Notes: generated from the sequence alone by a model not told the origin. DNA of 64,000 bases from Pycnococcus provasolii (GCA_938743325.2 OW568882.1:1-64000), one strand, 5' to 3'. Numbered from the stretch's first letter, positions 48,501-58,200 are shown. A program made the numbers and translations.

Positions 48501-49492
48501 CGGGTACCGTCATTCTCCTTGCGCATGTCCTTTCGGCTTGGCAAGTTTGCCCACGTCTGCGCCGGCATGCTGCCCAAATTGCCTTCGTCAGCATCCGAGT
48601 ACACCGCCAGCGAGCCGTCTTGGTCTGCACGAGCAGCCTCGTGCTGCTGCTGCTGCTGCTGCTGCTGCTGACGCGCGCCGTGCGCGTTGTTCAGCGGCGC
48701 GCTGGACGTTCCAAACACGCCTTGACCGAACCGCCTGTCGTTCAAGTCAGGATCCTCCTCCTCGGTCGTCCGCTGAGGCTGCTCACCGCTCGCCACCTGC
48801 TTTTGAATGCGCCTTGCCATCCGTCCCTGGAAGGCGTCGTACTTGGACTGCAGTCTTTCGGCAGGCTTCGCGCCGGCCTCGATCCCGCGGCGGTAGAGTT
48901 CGTCGACACGCTTGTAGTCCTTTTTGAATTCGTAAAAGACAGCCGCCGCCTCGTAGTAGAGCGCGTGCGTCTGTCCGATGTTGTTCACCTCGCAGAACTT
49001 GAAGATGTCCCTCGCATCTTCGACGCACTCGGCGTACAGCACCCACACGCGCAGGAACCTGACATCGTCTCTGTAGTTTCTTTTCGAGAACGTCAGCAGT
49101 TCTCGCGTGCACTTTTCGAGTATGGGCAGGAGTTCCGCCTTTTGCGTGGTAGCAAAGTTCTCCTGCGTCCACTTGACGAACTTGAGCCACGTCGCTAGTG
49201 GGTCGTCGGACGTATTTTCCGCGAGACTTTTCAAGTACGCGTCTCTTTCCCGAACGAGCGCCGAGTTCGCTTCGGACGACGCGGACTTGTCCTCGTCTCG
49301 CGCGGCGAGAAGTGCGAGAGAAGCCGCTTTTCTCCCAGCTTTCGCGGGTTGGAAGTTCTCCTTGGAGTCTTCCCAGGCATGCACATGCACGGCAGCATCC
49401 ATGTCTGGGAAACCAGAAGCATCGTGAACCAATCCTAACCCATCCGCAACCAATCCTAACCCATCCGCAGGGGAAGAAGAAGGAGGCGCCAT
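45551..49492 (-). CDS. BUB1: Spindle-checkpoint kinase BUB1/BUBR1 (MadBub)
   Basis: 1,313 residues, one exon, from the ATG giving MAPPSSSPADGLG. A KEN box (SKENFQPAK) lies at about 43-46, followed by the BUB1/MAD3 TPR domain (about 70-205: PLATWLKFVKWTQENF, RYRDDVRFLR-like helix, LYRRGIEAGAKPAERLQ). The long middle is acidic and low in complexity, with a polyQ (CAG) run and a CDI-like motif (TLCTREAFANVLSVF). A kinase domain fills about 975-1290: Gly loop GTGSYASVY, AIKVQ, HGDVKPDN, and DYG in place of DFG. The catalytic residues are present, so an active kinase is likely. It signals unattached kinetochores to the anaphase-promoting complex. One protein combining KEN, TPR and kinase matches the ancestral unduplicated MadBub state. 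Confidence 0.92.
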   Translation of the reverse strand: MAPPSSSPADGLGLVADGLGLVHDASGFPDMDAAVHVHAWEDSKENFQPAKAGRKAASLALLAARDEDKSASSEANSALVRERDAYLKSLAENTSDDPLATWLKFVKWTQENFATTQKAELLPILEKCTRELLTFSKRNYRDDVRFLRVWVLYAECVEDARDIFKFCEVNNIGQTHALYYEAAAVFYEFKKDYKRVDELYRRGIEAGAKPAERLQSKYDAFQGRMARRIQKQVASGEQPQRTTEEEDPDLNDRRFGQGVFGTSSAPLNNAHGARQQQQQQQQQHEAARADQDGSLAVYSDADEGNLGSMPAQTWANLPSRKDMRKENDGTRAGTLRGGNSRAGAGTFMPASSTAPSSSSIDLYVDDEFQRAEDAFADNASAHPAGRTLTLRERLDGKVERSVEDIQANPLRNHLSAPKAGSSKNVAPCAPAPAQQKLGYDPNLLQGEDGEEACFEENRAALWLANNGAASVPAQNSGDGGDGVLDVYDDSIAGADDMNVSPAAPDKIDDDGGGDAAHLQSQGQQEELDLDAAPAAADMEDNTTVLPPRALFQDCDDTVSLPRRNPRAVAEEDATLCTREAFANVLSVFSEELPSELKAERGAGAAISGSASRGAGGMPSIAQPTSLAVFADDDFVVADGSASATPAMALSFGVFDENADKDEVAADPPPRAARAPLSVVREERLDTSSMDVDASQPAEYDDNCENAAPSDVAPRALSPRCLDDPGVEGHVLQPLSPSRRGVLNAAEEPAPVADSLPGDENVEMPSAEVLMADAAAAGAAALDDSFEVFEDGSGDADVDVGLVGSVGPSTAVAVGSFVQANLAGDSTVELAEPSLAAPAVLASMCPSMTPPSARARRRSSIGGGGGGGGAAAMAAAAATTPVGAVECTPDAGADDELANAFDHCDPSFREGLLRELDPPLAQRGDVFVHVKESDGTGGEPQGLSAALRRARQAPGTSAPGSVPPRGGTVGGGVVEFEGQPWLVGGMLGTGSYASVYSARLLTAEEGVLSPTQLMAFEVDSDETMEGSQDSGMDDDVRRAIKVQHGTDAALGAWEFYTLREIQSRLRMERDNIAVKGCAMHLQGAFPRARALHVSDDGLLSVLCLSRHTGGTVQDLVNVHLASGRRLDESLACFYAIELLSSVAALHSQGIAHGDVKPDNILLRGGGSRDGQPDGEWEDWGASTRQGAWMGTGIVLCDYGRSADLLSVPMDVAGALMADDALGIADVIHVLLHGTYLEPEQDTERGVWRPKQACRRYQKGWLWDSVFEKLLNPPEDGPDLDQIKTQLEEALTNEVGAPKKVRLSLMKASIALQQG

Positions 49493-50109
49493 GACGAAAC
49501 GACCTGAATGAAGCAGACGAAATGAAATGAAGGCGCGGAGAAGAATGAAGAATGAAGAATGGAGGGAGGAGGGGGCGGAAAAGAAGGGGCAACGCAACGG
49601 TCAATAAAATCAGACAAAAGAGAAATAGTCAAATAGACTAGGGAGTCGGGGGAAATGGTCCAGTAACCAACCCTCCCTTTTCGCCTCATTCCCCGCGTGT
49701 TTTCCCTCAGGATTCTTCAATCGCATCTGTCCCCAAAGCCGTTTGAATTAACAATACAGGTCACAGGTATGTACGGGGGGGTGGTTCTGAATGGGGGTTC
49801 TGAATATCTGTTCAGAATGGGGGTTCTAACTTCTAAGCTTAACTTCTAAGAGGTACAGTACAGTATACGAACTAGGATACTTAGGATAGTTATTACGGTA
49901 GCAGCGGGAAGACACATCAGGCATACCTCTCAGTTACCCAGTTATGTACTGTACCACGTGTGACAATATGAGTCTATGCACAGTAATATTCCCGATGCAT
50001 GTAGAGTACGGTACAGGTACTTACAGGTACAGGTACAGGTACAGGTACAGAACTACAGTGCAGATACGAGGATGATTATGTATAAGTCTATAATAATTAA
50101 TTTTAGCAA
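49493..50109. other. Intergenic, 5' side of BUB1
   Basis: Contains a GGTACA/ACAGGT tandem run at about 50015-50060 and GGGGGTTCTGAAT repeats near 49785-49830. One CACGTG is at about 49957. No gene was found. Confidence 0.5.
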
Positions 50110-52017
50110 TCAAACGCTCGCGCGGGTGCTCTTGGGCTTCGAGCCGAACCTCAGGCACGCGTAAGCGAGCCGGCCGACGCGACCGCCGCAGCAGCCGAGT
50201 GCGTGCACAAACCGGTACACCGTCGCGCGAAAGCTACCTAGCAGCAAAAGCGCTAGCAAGGTTATCGTCACAAACGGATGGATCGCCACGCACTCCCACG
50301 CAACGCTCACGAAAAACCAGAAGCGAGTCTCGTACAGAGAAGGCGCGCCAATCGTGCTGCCCAAGAAAGTCGTCGCGTGAGGGTACGCCCATAGCAACAG
50401 CGCGCTCAGCCACGCGGCAGACTCGAGCAACCAAGATCGCCACGCGCAGCGCGTGAAGATTGCCATGCTGACGAGAGCGCCGAGAGCGCGCGCGTGCAGC
50501 TGCTCGTTGTATGCGACGAGAAGGTGCTCGCGCGTCCCTCTGCGCCTCTCCTCTAGACGACCTTGGTGATAAGAACGACGTGGGCCCTTGCACTTGACGT
50601 CGAACGTCGACGACATGCACGAAGCAATTCCCGCGTCGAAGCGTGCCTTCGACAGAAGCACGCCAACGCTCGAAAGACTGTCCATCGCCTGTTCGCACTG
50701 CAAGGCAGCAGCCTCGCATCCCGACGTGCTCATGAGCGCGTTGTGCTCGCGGCATGCATCCGCGTGCTCATTTACGCGGCTGAGCAGGCGAGCACTGACG
50801 CCGGACGTGCCGAACCTTCTGCTCAGGTAACACGTTTCCACCGCCGTGGCATTTGCCGCGGAAATGCGCGCCTCCAGCACGTCCGTCTCGAGCGGAAAGC
50901 CACCCGCGCCGCGAACCTCTGTGCGGAACGCATCCGAGCAAACGTCCACAAGCTCGTGGTTGAATGCCTCGACGAGATTTCGACTCCAGCTCGGAAGCTC
51001 GGTATCTGACAGCGCCTCGACAACGCGCTCAATCAACGTCGCAAGTGCCTTGCCGTCCATAGCCGAATCACGGAGAATGGCCAGACGTCGAGGCTGCGAG
51101 GCTGCGCGCGATCGAATGTCGTGGCGCAGGTCATGCATCTGGGTCACGTACGTCGAGTCAAGCTGATCGTCGGTAAGCTCACACAGTCGCGTCCGATCAA
51201 CGTGAGGTTGCCTCAGTCCGCGGCCTATGTGCTCCCACCCAAGCGAGCGTAGGCTCAGCCGCACATCATTCAGTTGCGCGAGGTCGCGGTTGTTGTCGGG
51301 GTTGGCGTGCTCAGCGAGCGCCGTGTCCACAGCCTGCTGCACGGTAGACCCTTCGAGAAAGTCGCGCTGGATGAGCCAATACAGCGTGCCTGGTGGGAAT
51401 CCCTTGGACTGCAGTTTCGTTGCGCTCGTCTTGTTCGGCGCGACAAATTCCTTCGCGAGGTCCATGGCGAATGACAGCTTCATGATGTCACCCTCACGAA
51501 CGCTCTCGGGTAGATTGTACACGAGCACGGAGCTGACTGCGGCGGCAAAAGCGAAGAGACGGTCGTCGTAGTTTCCACTTCGTCCTGCGCTCTCAAATCC
51601 CTCCGTGTCGATGTAGAACACGCGCGTCGCGGGCTCTGCACTCGCGTCGGCGTCGGCGTCGGCGGTGACCGCCTCGCTCCAGATCCACGCGCCCTTTGTC
51701 TGCGTTTCTCTCCTATGTCCGACGCCAAATCCTTCGTCGCAGGGTACACCCAGCAATCGGTTGAGCAGAAAGCTCTTCCCACTTCGGTACGGCCCAATAA
51801 CGCTCACGAGACTGACGGGCACGCCGTCTGGCGATCTCCGCAAAACGTCGAGACCCCGTGAATCCGCCTGCAACCTCGTGTGGTCGTCCGTCGGCGCGAC
51901 GAGTCGGATCGGCTCGCCAACACGAGTTGCACTTACCAGGGCGCAGTGCTGTGACCATAAGCAGTGCAAGATAGCGACGAGGATGAGCCACCGTAACCAG
52001 CCATGGCTAGCGGCCAT
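50110..52017 (-). CDS. GBP/atlastin-like large GTPase
   Basis: 635 residues, no intron in the coding part. The G domain shows GPYRSGKS (75-82), an RRETQTKGAWIW switch I region with the conserved Thr, DTEGFES (137-143) and LIQRDF near 215 as the Arg-Asp guanine-specificity motif of guanylate-binding proteins. A helical middle follows (about 320-520). At the C terminus are two or three hydrophobic segments (about 535-615) and a basic tail. Such GTPases tether or fuse membranes, or are interferon-type effectors in animals; a role in ER shaping is inference. Odd: the N terminus (WLRWLILVAILHCLW) looks like a signal peptide, which would place the GTPase domain on the luminal side unless it acts as an anchor. 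Confidence 0.87.
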   Translation of the reverse strand: MAASHGWLRWLILVAILHCLWSQHCALVSATRVGEPIRLVAPTDDHTRLQADSRGLDVLRRSPDGVPVSLVSVIGPYRSGKSFLLNRLLGVPCDEGFGVGHRRETQTKGAWIWSEAVTADADADASAEPATRVFYIDTEGFESAGRSGNYDDRLFAFAAAVSSVLVYNLPESVREGDIMKLSFAMDLAKEFVAPNKTSATKLQSKGFPPGTLYWLIQRDFLEGSTVQQAVDTALAEHANPDNNRDLAQLNDVRLSLRSLGWEHIGRGLRQPHVDRTRLCELTDDQLDSTYVTQMHDLRHDIRSRAASQPRRLAILRDSAMDGKALATLIERVVEALSDTELPSWSRNLVEAFNHELVDVCSDAFRTEVRGAGGFPLETDVLEARISAANATAVETCYLSRRFGTSGVSARLLSRVNEHADACREHNALMSTSGCEAAALQCEQAMDSLSSVGVLLSKARFDAGIASCMSSTFDVKCKGPRRSYHQGRLEERRRGTREHLLVAYNEQLHARALGALVSMAIFTRCAWRSWLLESAAWLSALLLWAYPHATTFLGSTIGAPSLYETRFWFFVSVAWECVAIHPFVTITLLALLLLGSFRATVYRFVHALGCCGGRVGRLAYACLRFGSKPKSTRASV

Positions 52018-52200
52018 GGCAAGGCGCTTTTCTTTCTCGCCTTGTGTGTGGCAACTGGCAAGGCCACAACGACCGGAGGGGAAGCAAAGGCGCGGAAGGA
52101 ACCCTAACCCTAACCCTAACCTGGGAAAACTTGTTTCTTTTCTCTCGCTTCCTTTCCTCTTTACACGTCACCCTTCTGCCTGTTCCTCTTACACCTCATG
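52018..52200. promoter_or_regulatory. 5' flank of GBP-like gene with telo-box
   Basis: Three CCCTAA units (52103-52121) lie about 90 bp upstream of the minus-strand ATG. Read on the minus strand the edge is CCCAG followed by GTTAGGG, which could also serve as a 5'UTR splice donor. Confidence 0.5.
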
Positions 52201-52435
52201 ATGCATGGTTGGTGGCGCTGGCGACGACATAAACGAAAACATGTCGCAACCGGAGCCCTCACTACGCCAACGAAAGCGCCCTGATAGAGTGATATAGCCT
52301 TCGAAATCACATGCGCCATGAACAAAAACGCGCAGTGAATGGCACCGGTGAATGGGCTGAATGGTGAAAGTGAATGATGTGAATGGACGACCGTTGGACA
52401 AACTAATGTGCAACTTCATTACTGAATGAGGGATC
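52201..52435 (-). repeat. Dispersed repeat, copy 3 (5' part only)
   Basis: Matches the first two thirds of copies 1 and 2, ending at GAGGGATC. Its edge lies at the far end of the rhodanese 3' flank. Confidence 0.88.
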
Positions 52436-52515
52436 TCAGCTTCAGCCTGCCGACGTGCCGCTCCCTATGAGCAGATGCTGTATGCTTTTCACGTGCGGTG
52501 GCGTCACAAACTGTT
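52430..52515 (-). promoter_or_regulatory. Candidate SECIS-like hairpin
   Basis: Minus strand, about 270 nt past the in-frame TGA of the rhodanese. It has GTGAC (52503-52507) at the 5' quartet position, 13 nt later AAAA, a CTGCTC/GAGCGG inner stem, then CACGTCGGCAGGC closing on CTGAAG. The stem between quartet and AAAA is broken by mismatches and the apical part is longer than usual, so this is only a weak match to the eukaryotic SECIS consensus. Confidence 0.3.
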
Positions 52516-52664
52516 CGCATGGTTGGTGGTTTGGTCCAAATGGGGCAAAGCGCTCTCCGAAAAAGAAACGCCGATGTTCTGCGAATAAGGAAGGGCGTTA
52601 GGCAAAACGTCGAAATTGCGCCGTTTTCCTTGCACCTAGTTATTCTCAATAAAAGGTCAGGCAC

Positions 52665-53084
52665 CTAGCCTGAGTAAGCCGCCCATGCCTCGGGCTGCTT
52701 CGGTCCACCTCCGTTGAGCGCCTTCTTGCCAGCCGCTGTGAGCATCGCGCAGGCTCCCCCGGCGCGACCTCCCGACTGTCAGTGAACGATGAACGTGTCT
52801 CCAGACTCTGCCAACTTGGCGACTTCCTCTTCCGTCCAACCTCCCGCGTCACGCTTCCACTCGAGGACGACCGCGCCTGCCACGGTGGGGTTGCTTGCCT
52901 GTTGCATGTGCAGGAGTGTGTTAAGGTTAGTGCAAATGTGAAATCTCGTGGGCGGCTCGTTATGACGTCCTTTGAAGCAGCCAACACTAACACTTACAAT
53001 TTCCGCCTCGCCGCGTATGTCGACGACGACAGCGCCATTCGCCGCGGCCTCCGCGAGTTCGCTGGCGGAGGAGACTGCAGCCAT
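52665..53084 (-). CDS. Rhodanese-like sulfurtransferase, probable selenoprotein
   Basis: Two exons, 52998-53084 and 52665-52898, around a 99-bp GT-AG intron (donor GTAAGT, acceptor AACAG). About 106 residues, a single rhodanese domain. Exon 1 gives VVVDIRGEAEI, the first strand. Exon 2 runs VAGAVVLEWKR, then EEEVAKLAESGDTFIVH, then an in-frame TGA (52779-52781), then QSGGRAGGACAMLTAAGKKA and ALNGGGPKQPEAW to a TAG at 52665. Rhodaneses carry Cys-X4-Arg in the active-site loop after VxxH/Y; here TGA replaces exactly that Cys and the loop QSGGR follows intact. The simplest reading is selenocysteine at residue 69. Alternatives are a truncated protein, a nonsense mutation or a base error. It is divergent from the exostosin gene (250 bp). 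Confidence 0.75.
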
Positions 53085-53334
53085 TCTTTCCTTCTTTCTT
53101 TCCTCCTGGTGGAATAAACAAACGGGAAGAGGAAAGGACGGAAGGAACGCGGTGGGAAAAGAGTACCGGGTCAGGGGTGGAAAAGAAACAAACAAGAAAC
53201 TGTCACCTTCCTAAAAAAGGCGACGGACTGCTTAGGCTGCTAGTATCCGGGGATCCACTAAAGGTCGGGTACGGTTTTCCCTTTTCCCTCGCCCTACCCA
53301 TATAGGCTTTAGTTTTTCTCGCCGCCTTGGATCG

Positions 53335-55113
53335 ATGCCCTCGTCGGTCGCCGTCCCGCACTTTCTCAAGAACAGCGTCGCAGCAGACAACACGGAAGCA
53401 GCAGCAGCAGGCAACAGCTCCATGGACGACACGCACTCCTCCCACGACCCGCTCGAGGGAAACGCCAAAAGCAGACGAACGCGCAATGCCGTATACAACA
53501 CGCGCCAAGTCGCTCTCAGCTTCGTGCTAGCAGCCTGCGCCGTCGGCGCTTACGTCGCGACGTTCAGCGGACCACACACGAAAGAAGACTTGCACGATGA
53601 CGCGGAACTAACGCCGTCGCGAACCCTCGCCGCTGCACGCAGGTGGATCGACCAGCAGGGGGCGCACTCCTCCTCGGCCGCTGCGACGCCGCGGTGGACA
53701 GGTTTCGGCGGAAGCACCGACCCGTGGGAGTGCAAGACGGCCGACAAGTGCCCGCGCGTAGCGCCAGGAAAGGATTATCTAGACTTGTATGGTGACGAAA
53801 CCTTTGGCGCGAGCGTGAAGCTCAGCAACCTCCCCAGTACAACCGTGAGCTTTCCCAGCGAACTCAACGTCAAGGTGTACGTGTACGAAACTGACGACAT
53901 TCCTGCGCTAAGGTCGCTCACGCAGGGAAACAAAATGTCGCTCAGCCTCTGCTCGAAGGGCATGTGGGGCACGCAGGTGGCACTGCACCAGTACCTTGCA
54001 CACAATACGAGAATAAGAACGCGCAACCCAGACGAGGCGGACTACTTCTTTGTTCCCGCGTATCCCAAGTGCGCGCTCGACAAGCAGGGCATGAGCGAGA
54101 TGGAACTTGGCAAGCTTTACATCGCCGCTGTCACCGCCATGCCATACTTCCGGCGTAACGGCGGGCGCGACCACATGTTCGTCTTTCCCAGCGGACGTGG
54201 CGTGACGTGCTTTCGCGAGTGGCGTCGGTACATCCCGCAGAGCATTATATTGGGACCGGAGGGGCACTTCACCGACAACTACGCAGCCGTGGGAACGCCG
54301 TACTTTCACGTGCACAAGGACATCGTCATTCCCGGGCGTGTCGATCACCGGCGCCACACGCTCCTCGAGAAGGCAAAGCCGCTGGGCAAGCCTCGTCGGT
54401 ACCTCGCGGCATTCTACGGGAACCACCAGGGCAAGAAGCCTCGTCTCGACGTGCTCGCGCTAGCGAAGAAGTATCCGAACGAGGTGATGGCGGACTGCAA
54501 GCGGAATCCGCGCTATGCCGAAATTGTGGGCGATTCCAAGTTTTGCTTCGCGCCACGAGGCCAGTCGAGCTGGACATTGCGCTTCTACGAAAGCTTCTTC
54601 TCCGGCTGCATTCCCGTCATCCTCGCTGACGACATCGAGCTTCCGTTTTCCGAGTTTGTCGACTACTCGAAGTTCACGGTGAAGTGGCCGCTCGATCGTG
54701 TGAACGACGATCTCGTGCGGTACCTTCGGTCAGTACCCGACGACGTCATTGCGCGTATGCAAGACATGGGAAGGCGCGTGCTCTGTCTGTTTGTGTACCA
54801 CCACGACGAGCGATACTGCAATTCCTTCTCCGCCTTGCTACACGTTCTGCAGAAGCGGAGGTGGCAATTCAAGCTCAGCCGGGAAAGCTTCTGGATGCCA
54901 GACGGTGCGATTGTCGACCGATCGATGGTCCCAGTGAGCAACTGGCGACCGCCATTCAAGGTGAGCGGTCTGTATGGCAACGATGTGGGCGACAACAAAT
55001 GTCCGTCGTGCAAGTGGGGTGGACCGAACGTGTGTGTGACCACCGCGGATGGAATGAAATGCAAGGGACTTACGAAAGAGCAAGATCCAGGCAATGGCAA
55101 GTGTCCACCTTAG
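53335..55113 (+). CDS. Exostosin-family (GT47) glycosyltransferase
   Basis: 592 residues. Type II topology: a basic N-terminal cytoplasmic tail, one membrane anchor (VALSFVLAACAVGAYVATFS, about 60-80), a stem, then the exostosin domain (about 180-500). Typical GT47 segments are KVYVYETDDIP, DEADYFFVPAYP, NGGRDHMFVFPSGRG, DIVIPGR, RRYLAAFYGN, SKFCFAPRGQSSWTLRFYES and FSGCIPVILADDIELPFSEF. The C-terminal 90 residues are Cys-rich (CPSCKWGGPNVC). Such Golgi enzymes add sugars to cell-wall or scale polysaccharides or to glycoproteins; donor and acceptor cannot be read from sequence. Start: first ATG, 250 bp from the divergent rhodanese. Confidence 0.9.
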   Translation: MPSSVAVPHFLKNSVAADNTEAAAAGNSSMDDTHSSHDPLEGNAKSRRTRNAVYNTRQVALSFVLAACAVGAYVATFSGPHTKEDLHDDAELTPSRTLAAARRWIDQQGAHSSSAAATPRWTGFGGSTDPWECKTADKCPRVAPGKDYLDLYGDETFGASVKLSNLPSTTVSFPSELNVKVYVYETDDIPALRSLTQGNKMSLSLCSKGMWGTQVALHQYLAHNTRIRTRNPDEADYFFVPAYPKCALDKQGMSEMELGKLYIAAVTAMPYFRRNGGRDHMFVFPSGRGVTCFREWRRYIPQSIILGPEGHFTDNYAAVGTPYFHVHKDIVIPGRVDHRRHTLLEKAKPLGKPRRYLAAFYGNHQGKKPRLDVLALAKKYPNEVMADCKRNPRYAEIVGDSKFCFAPRGQSSWTLRFYESFFSGCIPVILADDIELPFSEFVDYSKFTVKWPLDRVNDDLVRYLRSVPDDVIARMQDMGRRVLCLFVYHHDERYCNSFSALLHVLQKRRWQFKLSRESFWMPDGAIVDRSMVPVSNWRPPFKVSGLYGNDVGDNKCPSCKWGGPNVCVTTADGMKCKGLTKEQDPGNGKCPP

Positions 55114-55239
55114 ATGTTGTCTAACAAAAATCACTTCAGCACGTGTATTATCTGTAACTACGCCGACACCCCAGGCGTTCTTTTCATCCTCGGGGGGAGG
55201 GGGGGAGAGATGATGAACAAAGTGCACGTTACACCAATA

Positions 55240-58200
55240 TCACATTTCAGCAGCAGCCGCAAGGCACGCTTCGGCATTCGCCTCCCACGCAAGCAGCATA
55301 AGCTTTTCCTCAGATGTGAAAAGATCCAACCAAGGCGCCGCGAGCGACGGAGCGAGGAGAATGTCGTCCTCCCAGCTCACGGCGCGGAGGCGATCCGCCG
55401 CGTCCACTGCGAGACGTGCGCTGCGTGCAGATGCTGACATGATTGCCATGGGAACCACCATGTTCGCCGCGAGATGGCACAAAGATGGCATACAACCATC
55501 GAGTCTGTGCACACGCCATGATCCTAGTCCAATCTCCGATGTCGACGGACATGCGGTGGCACCACCCTTGAGAATGTCGGCAACGGCAGACGCAATATCA
55601 CCCGCTCTCGCCTCGGCATTTGGTTGATTCGCGGCGAGCGTGATCACAACACCAGCCATAGGAGCACCTCCCTCGACCGTTGGGGATGTCACCGTCTGCA
55701 CATCGACGGCGACATTTGCACCAAGGCTGCTCACGCGAGATGCGAGGTCGCGGCGAACGGCTGCCGCCACGATGCCAGCGTGCTCGGCGGACACGCTCGC
55801 GCCATCGGCACCTCCGGTCGCCGTCGCAAGAACACGTATGTACGCAGGGCCAGCGCTAACGGCGGAATCGGAGGATGTGAACGCTTCCAGTGCGCCGCGC
55901 ATCTCTCCGAGCGCCTTGCCAAGGTCCAGCGCCAAGCTGCGCAGCTCGAGCACGCGCTCTTCGGGTGACACGCGATCATCCACAGTTGCGTCGTGCTGCC
56001 GCCCTCGCAGGTCGACGCTGAACAAATGAAGCAGCGCTTCCGCAATCGCGCGTGCCTCACTTCCGCCGGGTGTCTGCGCAAATAGCGAGGCATCCGCGTG
56101 ATCTCCCACGGAACTCGTCGCGTTATGCAGCGCGCTTTCTGGGAAGCACGCGTCGAGCCTTTCGCCAAGAAGCTCTCTGTCAGCCACGCTAGCGCCGTCG
56201 TGGCGCCACGATGTCGCAAGCAACTGTAGCATCTCCACGAGGCGGAACGTTCCCAGCACCCATGCGCTCCTTTCACGGAACAGCCAGCTGACTGTTCGCA
56301 CAGCATGTCTCACGTCAAAGAGGTTGAAGTTATACTCAGTCAGATGGTGCGCAATCATCTCAGACGGCGACGCCGCCGCGTCGTTCGACATCCAACTCGC
56401 CGGAGCGTGCATCATCTTCAGCGCATTCAGCGAATCATTGCAGCACTTCAGAGCGCCGTGCAAGGACTCGTTGATTCCGATGTGACTCACGCATGCGGCC
56501 CAGAACGCGGCACGAGCCTCCTCCGCTTGCCGAACGTCAAGCGTCTCGCTGGCAACGGTGATGTCAAGCAGCGCATCCATGAGCTGTGCGCACGTGTTCT
56601 CCAGCAGAGGGCGTCTCAGGAATGAAAGGTAAAGCGGCGCGAGTTCCCACCTGCGCTTAGCGGCAAGCGCGTACACGTACGCGTTCACGCTCGCGTTGAG
56701 CGCCTGCCCGAGTGCACTGTACTCAGCCACGGCGGACACGGCGGCGGGCAGGGGAGGGCTCTTCATCGCCCCCTCTTCTTCGGGCGTGCTGTCGACCCAT
56801 CCCCCGTCTGGCACGAGCCAGTTGAGGATGATTAGCAAATGTGCGGCAAATCGAAGCATGGCATTGTCGGGACCGCTCTGCCCCTGCGCCATGTCGCCGT
56901 CGCCGTCGCCATCCATCTCGGAGGTCAGGTCCTCGTTTGTCCATGCTCGCATGTGCTTGAGCAATGTCGAATACTGTTTGGTGGCTAGGCAAGCCTGTAC
57001 CTTTCTGTGAGGCATGTGGCACTCAGCCTTCGCACGATCGCAAACGCTCGCACCCATTTCCGACGTTCCGTCCACAAGTGCCTCAACGCACGCGGTCAGC
57101 GAGGGTGGTGCAATATAGTCACCGTCAGCCGACGGCGGCCATTCCATCGACAAGCTGGTGTGCTCCATGACGACGTCGTCGCCAAAATCGTCGTCGTCGC
57201 TGCCGTCCGCCTCGCCAGGGTCGACGTAGGGAAGTGTTAGCTGCGTGCCGTCGTCGTCGCCGTCGTCGCCGGTACCGCCGTCGTTAACATCCTCAACGCT
57301 GTTGTAGGTACGTTGTCGCGCAGTGTCAGTCTCCGCGCCAAGCTTCTCGTCGAGTCGCGTCACAAGCCAGCATCGAAGCATCGCCCAAAGCGCATCCTCC
57401 CATGTTTCGCAGGCGAGCAGTGCGTGCCTTGCAGATCCGCACGAAATCCCCAGCATGCTCGCCTCGTGAGTGCTGGTGGCACTCTTCGCCGCATGGAGGC
57501 ATGCGAAGCGGTGCACGCGATGTGGCTTTTCCGGATCACCCCACTCAAGTTCTGTGCGCAGAGCCTCCGCCGCTGCCGTCAGCGCCTCCGCGGGCGGCAA
57601 TTCCGACTCCTCCGGTTCCGCGGTACTCGGTGCACACGGCACGTCAAAGCGCACGACGATCTCGTGGTTCTCGCACGCACTTTCCTCCTCGAGAACGCCG
57701 AGACGTGTGAGTGGATGCCATCCGTGCGGAGCTCCGGGGTGGCGCAGTGCGGCAACACGCCACGCGCATCCTGCATGCCTGAGAAGCCTTGCAGCCTCCG
57801 CGTGGCGTGCACATCTCCGCAGCGTCCATGCACCTCGCAGCACGCGCGCCTCGCTGGCTGCGTCCGTGGGTGGCAGCTGCGTTCCCATCCTGGCGCACGC
57901 GTCGGGGTCTGCGCCTCCTGCGCTTGCGCCACTACGCACGGCGAACCGCGGCACAGCCTCCCTGGGTGCGTATCGAAGAAGCATCTCCGCCGCGGCGGCG
58001 CCGTCGTTATTCTCGCCGCCGCCGCCGCCGCCGCCGTCGTCGTCTTCGCCACCGGCACCGCCGTCGAGCCTCCTCCGCGAGAGTTCCTCGAGCCACGTGA
58101 CAATGCGCGCCGCCCTGTTGACGTCCGTTTCTGGCTGAGCGACGAGCGCGTGTGCGCGTTTCAAGCGCGGCGTGGGCATCGCCGACGGTGCGCACGCCTC

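Noticed and set aside
52657-52993. Overlapping minus-strand frames across the rhodanese exon 2
   Set aside because: They lie in other frames than the VVLEWKR...FIVH rhodanese reading and show no domain, whereas the reading through TGA does.
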